Shown piece after piece: positions 59,116-64,000 of a stretch of 64,000 nt of DNA. The notes under the pieces were generated by a model. It saw nothing but the letters and a program-made list of their open reading frames with translations, was not told the origin of the DNA and did no database searches. Origin of the DNA: an uncultured Collinsella sp. Lineage in GTDB: Bacteria; Actinomycetota; Coriobacteriia; Coriobacteriales; Coriobacteriaceae. The stretch lies in assembly GCA_934621295.1 (NCBI GenBank), contig CAKTVB010000001.1, positions 124,001 to 188,000 of the forward strand. The letters are read 5' to 3'. The translations under genes and the position numbers were made by a program. The number at the start of each line of letters is the position of its first letter. Position 1 is the stretch's first letter.

Positions 59116-60120
59116 ATGGGCGATGCGACTTCGATGCGCTTTCGCATCGCATCGATTGATCTGGGCACCGTCTCGTCGCGTCTGCTTTTGGCGACGGTCG
59201 AGGATGGGGCCATTGTCGATTCGAATAAGCATACGGTCATTACGAATCTTGGCGAGGGCGTAGACGCTACGGGTTCGCTTTGCGATGCGGCCATCGAGCG
59301 GGTGGTCTCTGCATGTCGCGAGTTTTGTCGCAAGGCGGACGCGTTTGAGCCCGATGCGGTGTGTACCACGCTGACGAGTGCGGCTCGCGATGCCAAGAAC
59401 GGGATCATGCTTATCGACGCCTTGCGGGGGCTGGGGCTTTGTCCGCAGGTTATTCCTGGCGAGGTTGAGGCAAAGCTGACGTTTTACGGCGTCGCGCATG
59501 ATTTTGAGGGCCAGGTTATCGCCGTGGCCGATTCTGGCGGCGGATCAACGGAGCTGGCGTTGGGATCCTATGGGGCGGGCAGACCGCTCGAGTTGAGCTC
59601 TGTTGAGTCTCTCAATATTGGCTGCCGTCGCGTCACCGAGCGGTTTTTCTCGGCCTTGCCTCCGCAGGATGGCGAGGTTGAACGTGCTGCAACCTGGGCT
59701 GCGGAGCAGCTTGAAGCCTTTTGGGCTGGCGCCGCCGAGCGTCCCGATCGACTGGTTGCCGTGGGCGGAACCGTGACGACGCTCGTCGCGATGATCGAGC
59801 GCATGAAGCGCTACGACTCTTCGCGCGTCCATTTGCATCGCCTGGGTATAGAGGATGTTGAGGCGTGCATTGAGGCCATACGCGTTTTGGACGCAGCGTC
59901 TATTGCGAGTTTGCCCGGCGTTCAGGAAAAGCGCGCTTCGGTGCTTCTGGGCGGTGCTGTTATCATTCACGAGCTTATGAAGGCCGGCGGGTATGACGAG
60001 CTGACGGTGAGCGAGAACAGCCTGCTTGCTGGCATGGCGGCGACGATGTTCGAGGCGCTTGCACATGAAGGCGAGGATGGCTTTAAACCGGTTGTTGGCT
60101 GGAAGCCGGAGTTGTCGTGA
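59116..60120 (+). CDS. Ppx/GppA family exopolyphosphatase / pppGpp phosphatase
   Basis: A 334-residue ASKHA-fold phosphatase. Motifs are ASIDLGTVSSRLLLA at the N-terminus, CTTLTSAARDAKNG, and the phosphate-2 loop DSGGGSTELALG. VAVGGTVTTLVAM is the adenosine-side motif. ATG 59116 lies 2 bp after the DivIC stop, with GGGGGAG overlapping that gene's end; the frame from 59059 is longer but overlapping. It hydrolyses polyphosphate or pppGpp. The divIC-ppx order is common in Actinobacteria. Confidence 0.92.
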   Translation: MGDATSMRFRIASIDLGTVSSRLLLATVEDGAIVDSNKHTVITNLGEGVDATGSLCDAAIERVVSACREFCRKADAFEPDAVCTTLTSAARDAKNGIMLIDALRGLGLCPQVIPGEVEAKLTFYGVAHDFEGQVIAVADSGGGSTELALGSYGAGRPLELSSVESLNIGCRRVTERFFSALPPQDGEVERAATWAAEQLEAFWAGAAERPDRLVAVGGTVTTLVAMIERMKRYDSSRVHLHRLGIEDVEACIEAIRVLDAASIASLPGVQEKRASVLLGGAVIIHELMKAGGYDELTVSENSLLAGMAATMFEALAHEGEDGFKPVVGWKPELS

Positions 60121-60137
60121 TAGACTAGCTCACACAA

Positions 60138-60222
60138 GGGGGCGTGGCGGAATTGGCATACGCAGGAGACTTAAAATCTCTCGCCGCAAGGATTGAGGGT
60201 TCGAGTCCCTCCGCCCCTACCA
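60138..60222 (+). tRNA. tRNA-Leu (TAA)
   Basis: Long-variable-arm class II tRNA of 85 nt. Acceptor GGGGGCG/CGCCCCT (G1-U72 pair), anticodon loop CTTAAAA with anticodon TAA, variable arm with the CGCCGCAAGGAT region, T stem GAGGG/CCCTC and encoded ACCA. It is followed by a terminator-like hairpin (AAGGCTCC...GGGGCCTTT). The 3' end is duplicated downstream. Confidence 0.95.
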
Positions 60223-60286
60223 GGTAATTGAAGGCTCCGGCGACGGGGCCTTTCCTTTTGGCGCGCACCGTGCGCGGACTCGAACC
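60203..60286 (+). repeat. Direct repeat DR-a covering the tRNA-Leu 3' end and terminator
   Basis: An 84-bp segment starting GAGTCCCTCCGCCCC (inside the T arm) that recurs at 60385-60468 with a few differences in its last third. It includes the terminator hairpin and ends CGGACTCGAACC, which is itself complementary to the T-arm of the tRNA. Confidence 0.88.
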
Positions 60287-60384
60287 CGAGAGGGAGCGGA
60301 GCTGCGGAAACGCGCGAGCGTTTCCCAGCGCAGCTCGCAAGGCGCGCCAGCGCCGCAGCGGGGCGCCGGCGCGCCGCGCCGGCG

Positions 60385-60468
60385 GAGTCCCTCCGCCCCT
60401 ACCAGGTAATTGAAGGCTCCGGCGACGGGGCCTTTTCTTTTGTTGGGCCCGGTGCACGGACTCGAACC
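60385..60468 (+). repeat. Direct repeat DR-b, displaced copy of the tRNA-Leu 3' end
   Basis: The second copy, 182 bp downstream. The first ~57 bases match copy one with a single C/T change in the T-run. No complete tRNA precedes it; between the copies lies very GC-rich palindromic DNA (60299-60384). Confidence 0.88.
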
Positions 60469-60470
60469 AG

Positions 60471-60504
60471 TGTGACAAAACAAGACAGAGGACTTTTTGT
60501 CACA
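60471..60504. repeat. Inverted repeat unit IRa (10-bp arms, 14-nt centre)
   Basis: TGTGACAAAA (60471-60480) and TTTTGTCACA (60495-60504) flank a 14-nt centre. Same geometry as IR1/IR2 but a different arm sequence. Confidence 0.88.
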
Positions 60505-60524
60505 TTGTGTGCCTGGATAAGAAA

Positions 60525-60556
60525 GCAGGTCAGAACCAACATGGGTTCTGACCTGC
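60525..60556 (-). terminator. Terminator of the TPR protein gene (minus strand)
   Basis: Perfect 13-bp arms (GCAGGTCAGAACC and complement) with a 6-nt loop; on the minus strand TTTCTTATCC follows. It lies between IRa and IRb. Confidence 0.8.
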
Positions 60557-60565
60557 ATCTTCATA

Positions 60566-60605
60566 AAATGTGACAAAATAAACCTGTCGACTTTTTGTCA
60601 CATTT
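60566..60605. repeat. Inverted repeat unit IRb (13-bp arms, 14-nt centre)
   Basis: AAATGTGACAAAA (60566-60578) and its complement (60593-60605) flank a 14-nt centre. The inner ten arm bases equal those of IRa. The unit ends 2 bp from the stop codon of the minus-strand TPR gene. Confidence 0.9.
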
Positions 60606-60607
60606 GG

Positions 60608-61225
60608 TTAGTGGGCGGAGTAGTGGAATCCGTCCTCGGCGGCGCGCTTGAGGTATTCGTCGCGCTTTTGGATGTTCTTGGCGTTCTCGTACTGCACGGC
60701 AATGAAGTACTCCAGACGGCCGCGCTGGGAGCCGCTCGTCTTGTCGAGCAATGCTTCAAGCTCTCCGATGTGGTTGGACTTTTTCAGAATCATGATGTCG
60801 TACGAAAGCAGCGCATCATGCTTATACGGCTTGTACTCGTCGCCTTCCCAATTGAGAATCTCGTCGAGCATGCTTTTTGCCTGCTGTTTCTTGCCCTGAC
60901 CAACATAGATGTTGAAGGCCTTGAGCACCAGGTCCACGCGCTGCTGATGCTTGAGCGGATAGCGAAGCAGCATCTCGAGGGTCTCGTTGGCCTTCGCGTA
61001 GTCCTCCTTAAGCAGGTACGCGTTGAGCTTGAAGTAGTTGATGTTGTAATCGGGATATAAAGCGTTGGTGAGCGGCGCGTCGATGAGTTTGAAGAACTCG
61101 TCATACTGCTCGCGTGCAAGATAGTTGCGCAGCTTCTTGTAGGTTGTGCGCTTCTTGATGGCTTTGAACGAGATCATGCAGATCAAGATGATGCTCAAAA
61201 CGAAGGTGGCGATACGGAAGTTCAT
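60608..61225 (-). CDS. Membrane-anchored TPR-like protein
   Basis: 205 residues from ATG 61225, with GAGGAGCAGGGC upstream. One N-terminal membrane helix (residues 4-20) is followed by a basic stretch (KAIKKRTTYKK) and repeated helical hairpins that look like tetratricopeptide repeats (YFKLNAYLLKEDYAKANETLEML, AFNIYVGQGKKQQAKSMLDEIL, YENAKNIQKRDEYLKRA). The soluble part faces the cytoplasm if the positive-inside rule holds. A scaffold role is inferred only. It is divergent from the GntR regulator. Confidence 0.7.
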   Translation of the reverse strand: MNFRIATFVLSIILICMISFKAIKKRTTYKKLRNYLAREQYDEFFKLIDAPLTNALYPDYNINYFKLNAYLLKEDYAKANETLEMLLRYPLKHQQRVDLVLKAFNIYVGQGKKQQAKSMLDEILNWEGDEYKPYKHDALLSYDIMILKKSNHIGELEALLDKTSGSQRGRLEYFIAVQYENAKNIQKRDEYLKRAAEDGFHYSAH

Positions 61226-61332
61226 GCCCTGCTCCTCGGGGATGCCGTTGTGTAGACCAAGCTCGACACATGATAGCGCGCGACACGTCTTGGGCATTAC
61301 GGGATTGACCCCTCGCGAAAATATCTAGATTG

Positions 61333-61354
61333 ACTTGTACATGAGTTGTATAGT
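61333..61354. promoter_or_regulatory. Candidate GntR operator upstream of its own gene
   Basis: ACTTGTACA (61333-61341) followed by AGTTGTATA (61344-61352) in the same direction, just upstream of the GntR gene. The same words recur at 62409-62434 before the TPI-like gene. Confidence 0.5.
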
Positions 61355-61383
61355 TTATTGAGCAGCAAGGAAAGGACTCGAGA

Positions 61384-62118
61384 TTGAGCAAAGCTAACGG
61401 CGAGACCCTGCATGGCACGGTTTCAAACTATATCCGATCAAAAATCTTCGCCAAGGAGTGGGGAACGGGGGAGCGTATCCCGTCCGAGCACAGCCTGATG
61501 GATTCGTTTGACGTAAGCCGCGGCACCGTTCGCAAAGCAATCAAAACGCTCGTCGATGAAGGCCTTTTGCAGCAAGAACATGGCCGCGGGACCTTTGTGA
61601 GCGAGCCGCATATCGCGCATCCCGGCGGCGACCGCCCGTTTTCGTTTGCCGCTTCATTGCAACAGCAGGGAATTACGTTTGAGACTGAGGTTCTTTCGCG
61701 CGAGCGCATCGGTGCCACTCCGGAGGTTGCGGAACACCTGCAGATCAAGGAAGGCGATCCTGTCCTCAAGCTCCGCCGTGTGCGTCGTGCCGGCGGTAAG
61801 GCAATCATGGTGCTGGACAGCTGGACGCCGCTGAATGTGTGCCCCGGTATCGAGGATATGCCCTTAGAGGAGATGTCGCTGTTCGATGCTGTCGAGAAGG
61901 CCACGGGCGCACATATCGCCGTTTCGCAGATGGCCTACTCTGCGCGTTCTGCGGGCAAGGACCTGGCAAGCGTGATGGGCGTGTCCGAGGTATCGCCTGT
62001 GCTCAACCTGGAACAGTTGATCTTCCTGGACGATGGCCGCGCTATCGAGTGGGGCGATACGATGCTGGCTGCGGGCCAAACTATCGTGGGCACCGCGCAT
62101 CAGCGCCGCGAGTCATAG
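61384..62118 (+). CDS. GntR family regulator, HutC/TreR (UTRA) type
   Basis: 244 residues. Winged helix (LHGTVSNYIRSKIFAKEWGTGERIPSEHSLMDSFDVSRGTVRKAIKTL) and a C-terminal UTRA sensor domain (PFSFAASLQQQGITFETEVL onward). The start is TTG 61384, eight bases after AAAGGA; no better ATG exists before the HTH. It is followed 440 bp downstream by the operon it probably controls. UTRA domains bind phosphorylated sugars or amino sugars. Confidence 0.9.
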   Translation: MSKANGETLHGTVSNYIRSKIFAKEWGTGERIPSEHSLMDSFDVSRGTVRKAIKTLVDEGLLQQEHGRGTFVSEPHIAHPGGDRPFSFAASLQQQGITFETEVLSRERIGATPEVAEHLQIKEGDPVLKLRRVRRAGGKAIMVLDSWTPLNVCPGIEDMPLEEMSLFDAVEKATGAHIAVSQMAYSARSAGKDLASVMGVSEVSPVLNLEQLIFLDDGRAIEWGDTMLAAGQTIVGTAHQRRES

Positions 62119-62390
62119 GGTCCGTCTCATTTTCGTTTTTCAAACCCCTCACTTTCGCTCTTTCGAATGACTCGGAGGAGGTTGGGATGAGGTTACGGCC
62201 TGAAACTGAACGATGTTCAGCGAAACGTCATAGACCCTTCAAATTTACGGTTGTGGGTAAAGCGTGTGCGGAATGATGTAACGTTTTACCAAAGACTAAA
62301 TCAATCTTTTGAAGAAAATGCCCCGTTTGACACACCGTTCATCGAAGATAACGACCGTTTGCGAGATACCCGCGACAGTGCGTTTTTCTC

Positions 62391-62434
62391 AACTTGTCTC
62401 TATTAGAATGTACAAGCAGAAGGCAACTTGTATA
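62391..62434. promoter_or_regulatory. Candidate GntR operator upstream of the TPI-like operon
   Basis: TGTACAAG (62409-62416) and CTTGTATA (62427-62434) form an inverted pair. AACTTGTCT at 62391-62399 is a further half-site. The rest of the 62119-62558 gap shows no gene. Confidence 0.5.
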
Positions 62435-62558
62435 GCATTTTGAGTGCGAGTTGCCGTATCATTCCAAACGGCAGATGACCTTACGCCATGTGGGGCGTCT
62501 GGCAGATCAAACGTGCTTGCACCTAAGCAGCGGGCACCCGATAGCGGAGATGATGTAA

Positions 62559-63257
62559 TTGGAGAAAAAGCAGCTTCGTTGGCCGTTCTTTGTGGTCAAT
62601 CCCAAGTCCTACCTTTATGGCGAGGACATTCTCAAGCTCGCTAAGTACACGGACAAGCTGGCCGAGAAGTATGACTTTGACGTCCTGTTCACCGCGCAGC
62701 TCATCGACCTGCCGCGCATCATCGATGAGTGCCCTCACCTGGTGCCTTGCGCCCAGTACATGGAGAGCCTCAAGCCGGGTCGTGGCATGGGTCACGTTCT
62801 GCCCGAGGCACTTGCCGCTGCTGGTGTAAAGGCAACCTTCCTCAACCATGCCGAGAACCCCTCTACCGTGCATGAGCTGGCAGCCACCATCGCTCGCGCC
62901 AACGAGGTGGGCATCCTCACCGTCGTGTGCGCCGATTCCGTCGAGGAGGGCGAGATGATCGCCTCTCTGGAGCCCGATGTCATGGTCTGCGAGCTCACGA
63001 GCCTTATTGGCACCGGTACGGTGGCCGGCGAGGACTACATGCGCTCCTCCACCGAGGCTGTCAAGGCCGTGTCTCCCAACACGCAGGTTCTCCAGGCCGC
63101 CGGCATCAGCTCGGGCCAGAATGTCTACGATGCCATCAAGTACGGCGCCGACGGCACGGGCGGCACTTCTGGTATCGTTGCAGCCGAAGATCCGTTTGCA
63201 ACGCTCGACGAGATGTTCGAGGCTCTCGACCGCGCACGCACCGATTTCGCAAAGTAA
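62559..63257 (+). CDS. Triosephosphate isomerase-like TIM-barrel protein
   Basis: 232 residues from TTG 62559, with GGAG nine bases upstream. It shows the TIM-family pattern FFVVNPKSYLYG, FLNHAEN in place of the catalytic His loop, VCELTSLIGTG where the catalytic Glu lies, and the phosphate-binding GADGTGGTSGI. It is not the glycolytic enzyme by context, since it lies in a GntR-controlled operon with YjbQ and a PTS EIIB. It probably interconverts a ketose or triose phosphate made from the PTS sugar. Confidence 0.8.
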   Translation: MEKKQLRWPFFVVNPKSYLYGEDILKLAKYTDKLAEKYDFDVLFTAQLIDLPRIIDECPHLVPCAQYMESLKPGRGMGHVLPEALAAAGVKATFLNHAENPSTVHELAATIARANEVGILTVVCADSVEEGEMIASLEPDVMVCELTSLIGTGTVAGEDYMRSSTEAVKAVSPNTQVLQAAGISSGQNVYDAIKYGADGTGGTSGIVAAEDPFATLDEMFEALDRARTDFAK

Positions 63258-63280
63258 TTCAGACGGACAAGGATTAGCAC

Positions 63281-63802
63281 ATGACTGTTTACAAGGGTCT
63301 CGTTAAGGTTTCCACCCTCGAGGGCAAGCCCACCTACCTGGATATCACCAAGGAGGTTGAGGACATCGTTCGCGAGTCTGGCGTCAAGGAGGGCATCGTT
63401 ACCGTTATCTCCTGCCACACCACCTGCGCTGTCTTCTCCGAGGAGTATGACCACGATCACACCCCTACGGGCGATACGTTCCTGCAGGCCGATCTTTCCG
63501 ATGGCCTCAACCGCATCTTCCCCGAGCAGCACGACTGGAGCACCTATCGCTATCCCGGTCTTGACCACTTTGAGGAGGTCGAGTCCTGGCCCAACCCCGA
63601 GCAGTACCTGCCCAACATGGACCGCAGGATGCTCTGGAACGGTGACGCGCACCTTCGCTCGACGCTCATCGGTTCCAATCAGACCTTCGAGGTTGAGAAC
63701 GGCGAGCTTCAACTGAACGGTCTGGCGAGCATTTTCTTCGTCGACTTCGACCGTACGCGTGAGCGCAACCGCAAAGTCAAGGTTTGCGTTATCGGCGAGT
63801 AA
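63281..63802 (+). CDS. YjbQ family (UPF0047) protein
   Basis: A 173-residue protein with the YjbQ signature: SCHTTCAVFSEEYDHDH near residues 44-60 and DAHLRSTLIG near 127-136, which carries the conserved His. Some members show weak thiamine-phosphate synthase activity, but the in vivo role is unclear. It starts 23 bp after the TPI-like gene in the same operon, before the PTS EIIB gene. Confidence 0.85.
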   Translation: MTVYKGLVKVSTLEGKPTYLDITKEVEDIVRESGVKEGIVTVISCHTTCAVFSEEYDHDHTPTGDTFLQADLSDGLNRIFPEQHDWSTYRYPGLDHFEEVESWPNPEQYLPNMDRRMLWNGDAHLRSTLIGSNQTFEVENGELQLNGLASIFFVDFDRTRERNRKVKVCVIGE

Positions 63803-63828
63803 GCGCTAGCTTTTTCAATGGCTTTTCG

Positions 63829-63881
63829 CCGGCATTGCTTCGCATGCTGCCCGATGGCGAAGCAAATTCAAGTGCCGGCTG
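63829..63881 (+). repeat. Hairpin between YjbQ and the PTS gene
   Basis: GCCGGCA...TGCTTCGC pairs with GCGAAGCA...TGCCGGC around a GC-rich loop. It has no T-run right after it and may be an intercistronic stabiliser or attenuator. Confidence 0.55.
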
Positions 63882-63893
63882 AAGTAGTAGAAT

Positions 63894-63912
63894 GTAAACA
63901 TCGTTTGTTTAC
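63894..63912. promoter_or_regulatory. Palindrome before the PTS EIIB gene
   Basis: GTAAACA and TGTTTAC flank TCGTT, 15 bp before the start codon and just after a TAGAAT box (63888-63893). It could be an operator acting on an internal promoter. Confidence 0.5.
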
Positions 63913-63927
63913 GAAAGGAGAGAGTAA

Positions 63928-64000
63928 ATGAAGAAGATCGTTGTCGCTTGTGGTTCCGGTGTCGCAACCTCCACGGCTGTCGGCCATAAGATTGCCGACC
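63928..64000 (+). CDS. PTS sugar transporter EIIB component, GatB-like (5' part only)
   Basis: Only 24 codons lie inside the window: MKKIVVACGSGVATSTAVG. The CGSGVATST loop carries the Cys that is phosphorylated by EIIA in galactitol/ascorbate-type EIIB proteins. A strong ribosome site (AAAGGAGAG) precedes the ATG. The gene belongs to the GntR - TPI-like - YjbQ operon, which suggests uptake of a polyol or pentitol. The remaining PTS genes should follow to the right. Confidence 0.85.
   Translation, partial: MKKIVVACGSGVATSTAVGHKIAD

Noticed and set aside
60125..60478. Minus-strand frame with a LVGAEGLEPSI peptide over tRNA-Leu
   Set aside because: Also an antisense tRNA artefact, repeated because the tRNA 3' end is duplicated.

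Overview
The window reads as a chromosomal segment of a high-GC, Gram-positive gut actinobacterium of the class Coriobacteriia, most likely Collinsella. This is an inference from protein character, LPxTG-type surface proteins, the many sugar-uptake operons, TACAAT/TATAAT -10 boxes and AGGAGG ribosome sites. I could not run a search, and no rRNA gene is present. Coding density is high, with about fifty genes on both strands, two tRNAs and no CRISPR array.

Layout. 1-3300: a MarR regulator and a heterodimeric ABC exporter, with 8-nt gene overlaps. 3525-5541: a low-molecular-weight phosphatase, an acyltransferase and the 3' stump of an MFS/GPH transporter. 5653-9463: a pyridoxal/pyridoxamine kinase with a small cysteine protein, then prs and glmU on the minus strand. 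9705-14386: a four-gene ECF vitamin-uptake operon whose first gene encodes an anchored extracellular beta-propeller-like protein. 14592-18029: nhaA and an ammonium channel fused to its own P-II regulator. 18122-24334: xthA, a membrane protein with an acidic tail, a sirtuin, a folP-folK fusion, birA and coaX. 24553-34877: accessory DNA starting at an initiator tRNA, with a MATE pump, a winged-helix protein, a DUF1508 protein, a broken IS200-type element, a DUF4143 ATPase bracketed by long inverted repeats, gene remnants and a large cell-wall adhesin. 35079-38078: trmO, a membrane protein and a ROK kinase. 38094-45305: a LacI-controlled sugar/polyol catabolic and ABC-uptake operon. 45486-51927: fRMsr, an SDR, a second LPxTG protein behind a poly-G tract, a secreted nuclease, larE and a HAD phosphatase. 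51954-60120: LacI with divergent glmS, a YeiH exporter, mazG, TetR, a DivIC/FtsB-like protein and Ppx/GppA. 60138-64000: tRNA-Leu with a duplicated 3' end, a TPR protein, and a GntR-controlled operon (TPI-like, YjbQ, PTS EIIB) that runs off the right edge.

The most unusual signal is a class of imperfect palindromes with 9-14 bp arms and a nearly constant 14-15 nt centre. Three copies of one sequence family flank the DUF4143 ATPase gene (28934-30333). Two other sequence families with the same geometry but unrelated arms sit as tandem pairs at 6875-6956 and 60471-60605. The first of these pairs shows a compensatory base change between units. I suggest this as a repeat-associated ATPase system plus orphan sites. 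The link between the families is inference from geometry alone.
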